Under the pieces are notes generated by a model. The model did no database searches. It was given only the letters and a program-made list of their open reading frames with translations, and was not told the origin of the DNA. Positions 7,849 through 15,727 of a DNA stretch of 26,267 bases are shown here, piece after piece. The stretch is from an uncultured Chloroflexota bacterium. GTDB lineage: Bacteria; Chloroflexota; UBA4733. The stretch's first letter is position 1. Every line of letters begins with the position of its first letter. The translations under genes and the position numbers were made by a program. The stretch is taken from the NCBI GenBank assembly GCA_937967325.1, contig CALBSQ010000061.1, forward strand, positions 1 to 26,267. The letters are read 5' to 3'.

Positions 7849-8745
7849 ATGGCTGCCATCACGACGCCGGTACCGGCCGCGCGCGCCGCCGCGACCTCCG
7901 GGCGCCGGCGACTCGCCATTGCCGTCATGACCTACGGCGCCCTGACGGTCTGCGGGTTGCTATTCGCCTTTCCCTTCTTCTGGACGGTCAGCACCTCGCT
8001 GAAGACGGCGCAAGAGACGCAGATCGTGCCGCCGACGCTGCTGCCAGTCGTCGCCCAATGGCACAACTACATGACCGTCTTCACGACCCAGCCGATGGCG
8101 CTCTGGCTCCGCAACAGCGGGATCATCATTCTGGCCAGCCTGCCGGGCGCAGTCATCACCTCGACGCTCGTCGCCTACGCCTTCGCGCGCTTCGACTATC
8201 CGGGCCGCGGCTTCTTCTTCATGCTTATGCTCAGCACCTTGATGCTGCCCGCCGAGGTCACGCTGATTCCTCAGTACATCATCTATCAGAAGTACTTCCA
8301 CTGGATCAACACCTTCTGGCCCTTGATCGTCCCCTCGTGGGCGGGCGGCGGCGCCTTCACCATCTTTCTGATGCGCCAGTTCCTCATGACCATCCCCCGC
8401 GACCTCGACCACGCCGCGCGCGTCGACGGCGCGAACTCGTTCCAGATCCTCTGGCACATCCTCGTGCCCCTGTGCCGCCCGGCCCTGGCCACGGTAGCGA
8501 TCCTGCAGTTCCTGGGCACGTGGAATGACTTCTTCGGCCCCTTCATCTACCTCAACAACGCCAAGCTGTTCACGATGTCGCTGGGCCTCCGCTACTTCCA
8601 GACCATACCCGAGACCGTGGGGGAGCCGAAGACGCACCTGCTGATGGCTGCCACGATCATCATGGCAGCGCCGGCCATCCTCCTGTTCTTCTCCTTCCAG
8701 CGATACTTCGTCCGTGGCATCGTGCTGACCGGTATCAAGGGGTAA
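7849..8745 (+). CDS. ABC sugar permease, UgpE/MalG-like
   Basis: The 298-aa membrane protein is the second permease of the CUT1 importer. It begins with a short basic leader, then helix VMTYGALTVCGLLFAFPFFW and the typical TSLKTAQE segment, and carries the EAA loop DLDHAARVDGANSFQILW near residues 185-202 followed by LVPLCRPAL. The ending RYFVRGIVLTGIKG is characteristic of MalG-like permeases, whose C-terminus contacts the ATPase. ATG 7849 is 6 bp after the first permease stop, indicating translational coupling. The operon appears to end here: the next gene is convergent, with a gap of about 170 bp (8746-8916) that shows no convincing terminator. Confidence 0.94.
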   Translation: MAAITTPVPAARAAATSGRRRLAIAVMTYGALTVCGLLFAFPFFWTVSTSLKTAQETQIVPPTLLPVVAQWHNYMTVFTTQPMALWLRNSGIIILASLPGAVITSTLVAYAFARFDYPGRGFFFMLMLSTLMLPAEVTLIPQYIIYQKYFHWINTFWPLIVPSWAGGGAFTIFLMRQFLMTIPRDLDHAARVDGANSFQILWHILVPLCRPALATVAILQFLGTWNDFFGPFIYLNNAKLFTMSLGLRYFQTIPETVGEPKTHLLMAATIIMAAPAILLFFSFQRYFVRGIVLTGIKG

Positions 8746-8916
8746 GCGGACGGGAGAACGTCCTGTTAGCCCAGGTCGGCGCCTCGGCCGATCTGGCCGT
8801 CCTCAAAGTCGGTGAAGCAGGCCTCTACTGGATCGTCCCCGGCATTGTCTGCTGTTATCGGGTCGCCGTCACCGGCGCCTGGATCTTGCTGATGGAGGTC
8901 AATCGCTGAGTAGTCG

Positions 8917-9852
8917 CTACCTTGCAGCGCCCGTCTGGTCCAGATGGAGGACCGCGGCCAGCGTCGCCTGCGCGGCCATGCGAACGTTGGGCACGTCGAC
9001 GCGTTCCGGTACGTCGCCTTCCAGGTGGTACTGCACGTCGGCGTAGGGATACGAGCCGATATTGGCCACTGCAGTCGTGTAGCCGGCCTGGATGAAAGAG
9101 CCATCGTCGTCGCCCGGCCGGGCGCGCCGGTAGCTGCTCTGCTGCAAGCCAATCACGAAGGTCTCATTCATTTCTGCCATCAACCGCGCTAGCCGCTCCC
9201 CTTCCGGCGCCGTGTGCAGCGTCACGTTTGTCTTGGCCTGGGCAGCGATCGCCTCGTCCGACTTCCCACCCAGACTATCCAGGTTGAAGATGGCATTTAG
9301 GTTGTCGCCGCGTTGCCGCGCCCGCTGCGCCGCCGTGACGCTGGTCCAGGGATAGTGCTCCTCGTTGCAGAAGAGGAACCGGATGGAACGACGGCTGGGG
9401 TGACCCGCGAGCACACGCGCCAGCTCCAGGACCGCCGCGACCCCGACGGCGTTATCGTAGGCGCCCGGCGAGTCCACCCAGCTCTGGGAGTCCTTGTGCG
9501 CGAGCAGCAGGATAATCTCCTCGGGGTGATCCCTGCCGGTCTTGCCGGCGAACAGGTTGTACGCCTCATAACTGGGAGCGGCCGGAGCGGGCCGCGTGTA
9601 AGAGTGCCGCTTGGGCTTGGCCGGATCGAAGCCGAAGGCTTGCACCGGTACTGCCTCACGCTCGACCGCGTAGCCCCACCCCTGCAATTGCTTCGTTATC
9701 CAGGCATCGGCCTCGTACAGTGTGTTCTGCGCGTGGCCGGGCAGCGTATAGTTCAGCTTGCGGTACGGCAGTGGATCGGCGGCCAGGTGGAAGATGCTCC
9801 GCTGGAGACGGTCCTCGTCAATAGTCGATAGCAAGGGTCGGATGTCGTCCAT
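8917..9852 (-). CDS. M28 family zinc metallopeptidase
   Basis: The 311-aa protein shows the M28 aminopeptidase metal-site order: H119-K-D121, D133 in GAYDNAVGVAA, E164-E165 in CNEEH, D192 in NLDSLGG and H276 in YHLEGD. In this family the bridging Asp, two His, Glu and Asp bind two zinc ions and the first Glu of the EE pair acts as base. Relatives cleave N-terminal amino acids or deacylate small substrates. No signal peptide is seen, so a cytoplasmic location is likely, unlike many secreted M28 enzymes. The start ATG 9852 has GAGGAG upstream, overlapping the stop codon region of the preceding gene (gap 13 bp), so it is co-transcribed with the WDSYGA protein. The peptide substrate is unknown. 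Confidence 0.88.
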   Translation of the reverse strand: MDDIRPLLSTIDEDRLQRSIFHLAADPLPYRKLNYTLPGHAQNTLYEADAWITKQLQGWGYAVEREAVPVQAFGFDPAKPKRHSYTRPAPAAPSYEAYNLFAGKTGRDHPEEIILLLAHKDSQSWVDSPGAYDNAVGVAAVLELARVLAGHPSRRSIRFLFCNEEHYPWTSVTAAQRARQRGDNLNAIFNLDSLGGKSDEAIAAQAKTNVTLHTAPEGERLARLMAEMNETFVIGLQQSSYRRARPGDDDGSFIQAGYTTAVANIGSYPYADVQYHLEGDVPERVDVPNVRMAAQATLAAVLHLDQTGAAR

Positions 9853-9865
9853 GGCTATCTACTCC

Positions 9866-10378
9866 TCAGCCGGCTGCATGCGGCCCACCGGAGCAATGAG
9901 CGCGGAGGTGGCCTCTGCCAGCAGCCGACGCGGATGCGGAGGCGAGCACCCGGGCGACCAGATCGATGGCTGTAGGCCAGTCGACGCCATCGCCTTCCTC
10001 AAAGTGTCTCTCCGCTAGGCCTTTGTCCACGTAAACGTAGCTCAGTTCGCCGGCGGAATCGACGTCGATCTCGACTTCGGCCTGCGATCCCCGCCACTCG
10101 AGTTGAACACCGCCGTCGAAGGGCGCGACAGCGAATGGCTTCACGCGCTCGCCCGCAAGCTCGCCGAGTTGCTCGACCACATGCAATAGGAAGCTACTCG
10201 CAGTGGTCACGGCAACAGCCGACGGGGGATCTGCGCCATATGAATCCCAGTCGTGCTCGAGCGTTGCCATCTCGGCCAGTCGGCGAAGGGCAGTACGTAC
10301 CAGCGGCTTGAGGCGAGCTGCCAGATCGCCGCGGGCCACTGTCAGAATCGGATCGTGCTGCGCCGGCTTTGGCGCCAT
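9866..10378 (-). CDS. Conserved protein with WDSYGA motif, function unknown
   Basis: The 170-aa protein has the pattern HDWDSYGADPPSAVA (42-56) and later APFDGGVQLEWRGSQAEVEIDVD (85-107). I recognise this combination from small hypothetical bacterial proteins, but no function is known to me. No membrane segment or signal peptide is visible. The C-terminus (ASASASAAGRGHLRAHCSGG) is low complexity and may be extra relative to relatives. ATG 10378 is preferred because GGAGG lies 6 nt upstream; the open frame extends further upstream without a comparable site. An AT-rich TAATATTA lies about 35 bp upstream and may carry the -10 box. The stop is 13 bp before the M28 peptidase start, so the two are probably one operon. 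Confidence 0.65.
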   Translation of the reverse strand: MAPKPAQHDPILTVARGDLAARLKPLVRTALRRLAEMATLEHDWDSYGADPPSAVAVTTASSFLLHVVEQLGELAGERVKPFAVAPFDGGVQLEWRGSQAEVEIDVDSAGELSYVYVDKGLAERHFEEGDGVDWPTAIDLVARVLASASASAAGRGHLRAHCSGGPHAAG

Positions 10379-10407
10379 CGACTGCCTCCAGGCTCGCATT
10401 GAGATCC

Positions 10408-10436
10408 GGTTAATATTACCCAAACTGTTGACAGCA
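10408..10436 (-). promoter_or_regulatory. Possible promoter of the WDSYGA-peptidase operon
   Basis: On the reverse strand this stretch contains CTGTCAACAG (a CTGT/ACAG dyad) followed by TAATAT within the palindrome TAATATTA. TAATAT is a good -10 hexamer in otherwise GC-rich sequence and lies about 35 bp upstream of the start at 10378. No strong -35 box is seen, so the call is tentative. Confidence 0.3.
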
Positions 10437-10682
10437 GTCCGGCCCGTGGGAGCACCGTTTGGTTGGCGATACCCCGGCAAACGAACGGGTGCCGAGGAAG
10501 CGCCCGACGCGATTCGTCCGAGCCGATCTCGGGCGAGGCGTTCACGTTACCGCTCCCGTCCGAACGCGGTGGTAGGATAGTGTCGCTGGTCCCTGGTCCG
10601 GCAACCACCATACTGCCTGTTTGCGCATATGCGGGGACACGGCGATTGTAGCCCGGAGACTTGGAGACGGCGAGCGCGAGCG

Positions 10683-11564
10683 ATGGTCACGTTACGTCCT
10701 GCCCAACCAGATGACCTCCCTCAAATTTTCGACATCTACTACGAGCATGAAGTCGCTGGCGATCCTCAACCGCCGCCGTGTGGTGAGGTGCCAGTGACCC
10801 TTCGGCACCTGCTGACCACCGGCACGATCAATGTCGCGATCAAGGATGGTGTCATCCTCGGCTTTGCCGGAGCCGTACGCCGTGGGCACACTGCGTACCT
10901 CACCGACCTGTTCGTGCGTCCTGAGGCCCAGTCGTCCGGCCTGGGCACGGCGCTCCTTAGGGAAGTTCTGCCGCTAGCTCGCGAGGGCGAGCCGCGCTTC
11001 ACCGTGAGCTCGACCAATCCGCGCGCCCTCGCCCTGTACGTCCGCTTAGGAATGCGCCCGCACTGGCCAAATCTACTGCTGCGGTCACTACCCCCAGCAC
11101 CGGACCGTCTGCCGCCAGCCGACGTCGACGCAGTCGAAGGGCGACCCGATGACCCCAACCTGATCCAGTGGGACGGCGAGCTGAGCGGCCGCTTCCGCGC
11201 AGTCGACCACAGCTATTGGGTCCGGGAGGAGGGAGCCATCCCGCTATGGTTCCACCGGCAGGAGACGGTCATTGGCTACGGCTACGCGCGGACACGGTCG
11301 CCAGAGTTCTGGTATCCAGAGCACATCCGGCTCGGCCCCATCGGCGCGCGCACGCCGGAGGACGCGCGCTCCTGCGTGCTGGCGGCGGTCCACTGGTCCC
11401 GGTCGCGCACCGAGGTGCTCCGGATCGACGTCCCCGGCCCCCATCCCGCCCTCTCGCTCCTGCTCGAGGCGCATTTCCAAATCGTCTACGTCGAGACTTT
11501 CCTGGCCGACGCGCCGCTGTTCGACCCACGACTCTACGTTGGCTCGGGCGACGCGCTGCTCTAG
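10683..11564 (+). CDS. GNAT family N-acetyltransferase with extra C-terminal domain
   Basis: The 293-aa protein starts with a complete GNAT acyltransferase domain: MVTLRPAQPDDLPQIFDIYY, then the beta4-alpha3 acetyl-CoA loop LTDLFVRPEAQSSGLGTALL (73-92; QSSGLG fits Q/RxxGxG/A), then VSSTNPRALALYVRLGM. GNAT domains move an acetyl group from acetyl-CoA to an amine. Residues from about 140 to 293 form a second, degenerate GNAT-like half (VIGYGYARTRSPEFWYPEHIRLGP, LLLEAHFQIVYVETFL) without a clear CoA loop, so this looks like a tandem acetyltransferase. ATG 10683 begins the domain; the frame is open upstream to 10629, but those residues do not fit the family. The substrate is unknown. Confidence 0.85.
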   Translation: MVTLRPAQPDDLPQIFDIYYEHEVAGDPQPPPCGEVPVTLRHLLTTGTINVAIKDGVILGFAGAVRRGHTAYLTDLFVRPEAQSSGLGTALLREVLPLAREGEPRFTVSSTNPRALALYVRLGMRPHWPNLLLRSLPPAPDRLPPADVDAVEGRPDDPNLIQWDGELSGRFRAVDHSYWVREEGAIPLWFHRQETVIGYGYARTRSPEFWYPEHIRLGPIGARTPEDARSCVLAAVHWSRSRTEVLRIDVPGPHPALSLLLEAHFQIVYVETFLADAPLFDPRLYVGSGDALL

Positions 11565-11586
11565 CGGGAGATACCACAGTCAGAAG

Positions 11587-12030
11587 TTACGCTCGCGAGA
11601 GGGGATAGGAATTGACGAGATGCACTTGTGCGAAGCCGTGCCGCTGCATGGCTCGCTGGAAGCGTGCGTCGGCCGTCCACAGATCGCACCCCTCCGCCTC
11701 CGCGAGCGCGAGGAACTGGGTATCGTATGCGTAGTTCTGGCTCGTCATGCGGGCGAGAGAAAGGGCACGTTTGGCGAGAGCGGGAGACATGATTCGTAGT
11801 TGGACGACCACAAGGATATCCTCGATTGCTTGTTCCGCCTCCGCCCATGTCAGCACACCGCCACGGGCGAGATCATACAGGACGTTGGTCGTCTCGTAGA
11901 CCAGCAGGCTTGGCGCGTATATGGGATTATGGCGGCGAAGGGCGTCGTCGCGAAGGGCCTCGGCCTGAACTGTCCCCTGCTCGGTAATCGCCCACTTGGT
12001 GGTGAGGGAAGTGTCGACGACGACCGGCAT
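11587..12030 (-). CDS. PIN-domain ribonuclease toxin, VapC-like
   Basis: The 147-aa protein fits a PIN-domain RNase: MPVVVDTSLTTKW gives the first metal-binding Asp (D6), APSLLVYETTNVLYDLA the conserved Glu (E46), and YAYDTQFLALAEAEGCDLWTADARFQRA the later acidic residues (YDTQFLALAE and TADARF). PIN toxins cut RNA, often tRNA or rRNA, with Mg2+. Its ATG overlaps the stop of the upstream small gene (TAATG), the usual arrangement of vapBC operons in which the antitoxin comes first. It may be silent while bound to its antitoxin. The family is confident; the RNA target is unknown. Confidence 0.87.
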   Translation of the reverse strand: MPVVVDTSLTTKWAITEQGTVQAEALRDDALRRHNPIYAPSLLVYETTNVLYDLARGGVLTWAEAEQAIEDILVVVQLRIMSPALAKRALSLARMTSQNYAYDTQFLALAEAEGCDLWTADARFQRAMQRHGFAQVHLVNSYPLSRA

Positions 12031-12314
12031 TATCGCTGCGTAAGCCGTTGCATCCGCCGAGCCCGGAGGCGACGCAATACTTGCAGCGTATCGGGCGGAC
12101 CGGCGTGGTCGTGAGTGCGTGCTTCACGATTCTGGTGAAGCTGAGCTATGAGCGCCTCCACGTCCCGTGCTGGCGCATCGATCGGCACAAGGAGCGCGAG
12201 ATCATCGTCCGCACGACGCAACAGGCGCGAGGAACGGGTGGCCCGCACCTCCTCGGCAAGGTGAAGAAGCTCAGGGACGTCACTCACGTCGATCGGTTCG
12301 GTCTCTCGACTCAT
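12030..12314 (-). CDS. Probable VapB-like antitoxin
   Basis: The 94-aa protein begins MSRETEPIDVSDVPELLHLAEEV and continues with RLLRRADDDLALLVPIDAP. This is the pattern of short antitoxins found before PIN toxins: a segment with DVSDxPELLxLAEEV, a basic stretch, and a helical, charged C-terminus rich in Arg. It would bind and neutralise the PIN toxin and may repress its own promoter. A strong GAGGAGG site lies upstream of ATG 12314, and the stop overlaps the toxin start by 1 nt. No classic AbrB, MetJ or Phd DNA-binding motif is obvious, so assignment rests mainly on position and on resemblance to known partners. Confidence 0.7.
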   Translation of the reverse strand: MSRETEPIDVSDVPELLHLAEEVRATRSSRLLRRADDDLALLVPIDAPARDVEALIAQLHQNREARTHDHAGPPDTLQVLRRLRARRMQRLTQR

Positions 12315-12615
12315 GGTTTAGGCCTCCTCGCTGGGTCGCAGCACGGAGTTCACGTTTCGAGAGCGGTGACCATCCGTCTAGAGGACGACGTTCTTTTCCC
12401 CTGCGCTTGTTTTCCAGGATAGCACAGGCGGGGGTTGTGTGGCGAACGCCGCGCGATTGACTCGCAGTGATCGCGGGAGCTGGCTACCCGACACCGCTCT
12501 CGATAGGCGCCCACAGTCGACACCAGCTAAGCCTGGCAGGTACCATACCCGAGCAGAAAGCAACCGGATAGGTACACTACAGCCACAGGTACCGGTGAAG
12601 GGAGGAACGACCCTC
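12315..12615. other. Non-coding divergent region between the toxin-antitoxin pair and the Uma2 gene
   Basis: This 301-bp gap must hold the promoters of both divergent units. An in-frame extension of the Uma2 reading frame back to 12439 shows no similarity to the family and has no ribosome site. TTGACT near 12456 and TACACT near 12573 resemble promoter hexamers but are too far apart to pair. No convincing repeat or RNA gene was seen. Confidence 0.4.
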
Positions 12616-13215
12616 ATGCTTGCAGCGAAGGCAAGCGAACCCTGCACGATCGACGATCTGGATGCCTTCCCAGATGATGACAAGCTGCGCGAGATCGTGG
12701 ACGGACAGGTGGTGGAGTGGGACGTGACGAACGTCGATCATGGCTTCTTTGCCGGCGTCCTGGCGCGCATTCTTGGTGTCTTTATCTATCAACACCGCCT
12801 CGGCATGCTAGCCACCAACGACGCGATGGTGCGCATCCTCGGCAGCGCCCATCACGCGCGTGGCGCCGACATCGCCTTCTTCGCCCGCGGTCGCATCCCG
12901 AAGGACCGGCGTGCCGCGGCAACCGTGACGACACCGGACCTGGTCATCGAGATACTGTCTCCCTCCGACCGCGCTGTAGACGTGCAAGCGAAGGTGCGCG
13001 ACTGGCTGCGCGCCGGTGTCAGGCTGCTCTGGTACATCGATCCGGTGAGCGGGACGACCGCCGTGTACGCGGACGATCGCCTCACCTACGTAGATCCGGA
13101 CGATGCCCTGGATGGCGGCGAGGTCCTCCCCGGCTTCTCCCTGCGGCTGCGCGACGTCTTCGACGAGTTAGCGGAGCTCGACGCTGGGGCGGCTTCGGAT
13201 AGCGACCTAGGCTAG
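12616..13215 (+). CDS. Uma2 family restriction-endonuclease-fold protein
   Basis: The 199-aa protein matches the Uma2 (DUF820) family: IDDLDAFPDDDKLREIVDGQVVEW at the N-terminus, then RGADIAFFARGRIP, TTPDLVIEILSPSDRAVDVQAKVRDWLRAGVRLLWYIDP and a C-terminal LPGFSLRLRDVF. These motifs form a PD-(D/E)XK-type nuclease core, with Asp of ADIAFF, the EILSPSD segment and Lys of QAKVRDW in the active site. The family is very numerous in Chloroflexota and cyanobacteria, yet its biological role is unclear. ATG 12616 is chosen because it begins the conserved domain and has GGAGG at 12601-12605, a little farther upstream (10 nt) than usual. Confidence 0.9.
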   Translation: MLAAKASEPCTIDDLDAFPDDDKLREIVDGQVVEWDVTNVDHGFFAGVLARILGVFIYQHRLGMLATNDAMVRILGSAHHARGADIAFFARGRIPKDRRAAATVTTPDLVIEILSPSDRAVDVQAKVRDWLRAGVRLLWYIDPVSGTTAVYADDRLTYVDPDDALDGGEVLPGFSLRLRDVFDELAELDAGAASDSDLG

Positions 13216-13559
13216 TAGACCAGATGGACGTGCCGCAGCGGCTGTGGTCAGGACACGCCGCGCTCACGCCCCGGCTGCAGCCGAGGTGGCGGCGGCAAGA
13301 TCGAGTCGCGTCCTGACCCACGAGGATTCATCGCCTGATGGTCGACCACAGGGGATGAATCAGGACCCCAGTCCCCCGATCGCTTTGCCGTCGTCCGCAG
13401 ACGCGGCCCCGGCATCTCCTCCACCTTGGTTACTGCCTATTGCCACCGACCGTCGGGGCGCGGCGGTTCGGGAAGCCGCGTCCGCACGACATTCCGCTCG
13501 TCCGACCGCGGTTTTGGAGACCGCCGCTCAGGCTGCCACGGTGCGCTCATCGTCAGCAC
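13216..13559. repeat. Non-coding region with two nested inverted repeats
   Basis: This 344-bp gap between the convergent Uma2 and aldolase genes encodes nothing recognisable. It contains TGGTCAGGACACGC (13245-13258), which pairs with GCGTCCTGACCCA (13308-13320) apart from small interruptions. It also contains a perfect 8-bp pair, GATTCATC (13325-13332) and GATGAATC (13354-13361). Together they could fold into two adjacent stem-loops and may be another dispersed palindromic element. Confidence 0.45.
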
Positions 13560-14498
13560 TCAGCGCATCGCTGGCGAAAACGATGTGTCCCGCACCGTGG
13601 CTGCATCGAATAACCCGCTCTCCTGCGCCGCCTGAATCCGTTGCCGCTGCGCCGCCAACTGCTCCGGCGTCCAGCCGACATTGGGGAAGGCGACGTGCGG
13701 CTGCAAGATGCCGAGCGCGCTCAGGGCGCCCTTGATCGCCGGGATCCAGCCGGGGCCGATGGCGGCGCTGATCTGCTGCCCGCGACGGTGCAATGCCCGG
13801 GCGCGCTCCCAGTCGCCGGACCGACCGGCCTCGCAGAGGGCGACCACGACCGCTGGGGCCACCTGGGAGAGGACGCTGATGGCGCCGTCGCCGCCATACG
13901 CCATCCCCGCGAAGAGGAATTGGTCGCTGCCCTCCAGCGCGGCGAAGTCCGGCAGCCGGCGAGTGCCGTCCACGACCCGTTGGAAGTAGCCGAAGTCGCC
14001 GGCGCTGTCCTTGACGCCGCAAAGGGTGCCGTCCTCGGCCAGCTCGAACAGAGTATCCGGCTCGATGCGCACCTTGGTCAGGGAAGGGATGTGGTAGGCG
14101 AGGATGGGCAGGCCGCCGACCTCCCGCACGCGGCGGAAGTGCCGCTTCACGGCCTCCTGATCCAGGTTGTAGTAGAAGGGCGGCACGACGATGGCGGCAG
14201 CCGCGCCCGCCTCGCGGGCTTGCCGTGTGGACTCCGCGGAGAGCGCGGTACCCGGCTCGCCCGTCCCCGCGATCACCGGCACCCGGCCGTTGACGGCCGC
14301 CAGGGTCACCTCCAGCATTCGGCGCCGCACCTCCGGCAACAGCAGCGCCGCTTCGCCGCTGGAGCCGAGCACGACCACGCCGTGGACCCCTCCGGCAATT
14401 ACATAGTCGATGAACCGGCGCAGCCCAGCCTCGTCGAGCTGCCCGTCCGCCGTGAGCGGCGTCACCAAAGGCGGGTAGATACCTGCGAACCGTGCCAT
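13560..14498 (-). CDS. DapA-family (class I) aldolase, probable 2-keto-3-deoxy sugar-acid aldolase
   Basis: The 312-aa TIM-barrel protein has the dihydrodipicolinate synthase/N-acetylneuraminate lyase hallmarks: GSSGEA (45-50) for the pyruvate carboxylate, Tyr135 (LAYHIPSLT) as proton relay and Schiff-base Lys163 (GVKDSAGD). The family condenses or cleaves pyruvate adducts in the cytoplasm. The gene is divergent from a galactonate-dehydratase-like enolase, so cleavage of a 2-keto-3-deoxy-aldonate to pyruvate and an aldehyde is more likely than lysine synthesis. ATG 14498 follows AGGAGG by 5 nt; the frame extends 29 codons upstream, but that stretch does not match the family. Substrate stereochemistry cannot be read from the sequence. 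Confidence 0.88.
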   Translation of the reverse strand: MARFAGIYPPLVTPLTADGQLDEAGLRRFIDYVIAGGVHGVVVLGSSGEAALLLPEVRRRMLEVTLAAVNGRVPVIAGTGEPGTALSAESTRQAREAGAAAAIVVPPFYYNLDQEAVKRHFRRVREVGGLPILAYHIPSLTKVRIEPDTLFELAEDGTLCGVKDSAGDFGYFQRVVDGTRRLPDFAALEGSDQFLFAGMAYGGDGAISVLSQVAPAVVVALCEAGRSGDWERARALHRRGQQISAAIGPGWIPAIKGALSALGILQPHVAFPNVGWTPEQLAAQRQRIQAAQESGLFDAATVRDTSFSPAMR

Positions 14499-14521
14499 TG
14501 CAACCTCCTGCTTTTCCGCCG

Positions 14522-14558
14522 AGTATAGCGACCGGCCCAACCGCGCGGCGGATAGAAT
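14522..14558. promoter_or_regulatory. Candidate divergent -10 elements between aldolase and dehydratase genes
   Basis: The 110-bp space between the divergent starts 14498 and 14609 contains TATACT on the reverse strand (14527-14522) and TAGAAT on the forward strand (14553-14558). Both resemble -10 boxes and point to the correct genes. No strong -35 boxes are seen, so activator dependence is possible. Shared control of the pair is inferred from this layout. Confidence 0.35.
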
Positions 14559-14608
14559 CGAGCGACGTGCCGGCAACCGCGCCAACGGCAGATATCAGGA
14601 GACAGACA

Positions 14609-15712
14609 ATGAAGATCACCGACGTTCACGTCCATGCCGTCAAGGGTCGCCACTGGCCGCGCTTCCCGATGGTGTTCGTGGAGATCGAGACGGATACGGC
14701 CGGGGGCCTAGTTGGCCTCGGCGAGTCGCTGCTCTACCGGAGCACCGGCGTCCTAGAGAGCCTGCGCGAGCTGCGCGACTACCTGATCGGCAAAGACCCC
14801 TTTCAGATCGAGCTGCACTGGGAGACGCTCTACCGGCACGGCGCCAATCCGGCAGCGCTCTCGGGTATCGAAACCGCGCTCTGGGACATAGTCGGCCAGG
14901 CCTGCGGCCAGCCGATCTACAACTTGCTCGGTGGCAAGTGCCGCGAGCGCGTGCGCGTCTACGTCGACGGTTTCTTCCGCGGCGCCGAGTATGTCGAGAC
15001 CGAGTACGCCCAGAAGGCCATCGACGCCGTGGAGCAGGGCTTCACGGCGCTCAAGATGGACGTCGACGAGCCAATCCCGGCCGCCAACCGTTTCAACCGA
15101 CAACTCTCAGCTGCCGACCTGCAGCACATGGCCCGGATGGTCGAGTCGGTGCGATCCGTGGTCGGACCGTCGATCGACCTGGCCGTGGACGCCCACGGCG
15201 CTTTCGACGTGGCCGCCGCCATCCGCCTGGGCAAGACGCTGGAGCCATTCCAGCTCCTCTGGATCGAAGACCCCATTCCCATGGAGAACATGGTAGCGCT
15301 GGCGAAAGTCACTGAGGAAACCCTCACACCGATCTGCACCGGTGAGCTGCTGCCCACGCGCTACGCCTTCCGAGAGCTGCTGGAGCGGCAGGCCGCCGAC
15401 ATCATCATGCCGGACCTGGCCCGCACCGGCGGCGTGCTCGAGCTGAAGAAGATCGCCGCCGCGGCCGACACCTATTACATCCCCATCGCCCCCCACAACA
15501 TGGTGGGGCCGGTGGCGACAATCGCCAGCACCCACGTCTGCGCCTGCGTGCCCAACTTCCTGATCCTTGAGTACCAGCTCGGCGACGTCCCCTGGATCGA
15601 CGAGCTGATCTCCTCACCCGTCCCCATCCGCGACGGCCACCTCGACCTGTTCACCACACCCGGTCTCGGCGTGTCACTGAATCACGCGGCAGTGGAGAAG
15701 TACCGGGCGTGA
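14609..15712 (+). CDS. Enolase-superfamily sugar-acid dehydratase, D-galactonate dehydratase-like
   Basis: The 367-aa protein has an N-terminal capping domain (MKITDVHVHAVKG) and a TIM barrel with metal ligands D194 (VDAHGAF), E220 (WIEDP) and E246 (CTGELLPTR). H196 and H296 (IAPHN) are the likely acid/base residues, and E321 follows. This D-x-H, E, E, H pattern and spacing match D-galactonate dehydratase rather than the Lys-based muconate cycloisomerase group. The enzyme would remove water from an aldonate to give a 2-keto-3-deoxy acid, which the divergent aldolase could cleave. ATG 14609 is preferred because AGGAGA (14597-14602) lies 6 nt upstream and the domain begins there. Related gluconate, arabinonate or fuconate dehydratases cannot be excluded. 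Confidence 0.88.
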   Translation: MKITDVHVHAVKGRHWPRFPMVFVEIETDTAGGLVGLGESLLYRSTGVLESLRELRDYLIGKDPFQIELHWETLYRHGANPAALSGIETALWDIVGQACGQPIYNLLGGKCRERVRVYVDGFFRGAEYVETEYAQKAIDAVEQGFTALKMDVDEPIPAANRFNRQLSAADLQHMARMVESVRSVVGPSIDLAVDAHGAFDVAAAIRLGKTLEPFQLLWIEDPIPMENMVALAKVTEETLTPICTGELLPTRYAFRELLERQAADIIMPDLARTGGVLELKKIAAAADTYYIPIAPHNMVGPVATIASTHVCACVPNFLILEYQLGDVPWIDELISSPVPIRDGHLDLFTTPGLGVSLNHAAVEKYRA

Positions 15713-15727
15713 CGCGCCGCCGGGGGG

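Noticed and set aside
8746..8916. Possible terminator GGACG-GGAGAA-CGTCC after the second permease
   Set aside because: Stem of only five pairs and no T-run; likely chance in GC-rich DNA.
10624..10633. Palindrome CGCATATGCG upstream of the acetyltransferase
   Set aside because: Ten bases only and no nearby promoter elements to give it context.
13528..14619. A 363-codon reverse open frame
   Set aside because: It overlaps the aldolase gene in another frame; the aldolase has the GSSGEA and Schiff-base Lys motifs, whereas this frame is Arg/Gly/Ala-rich without motifs.
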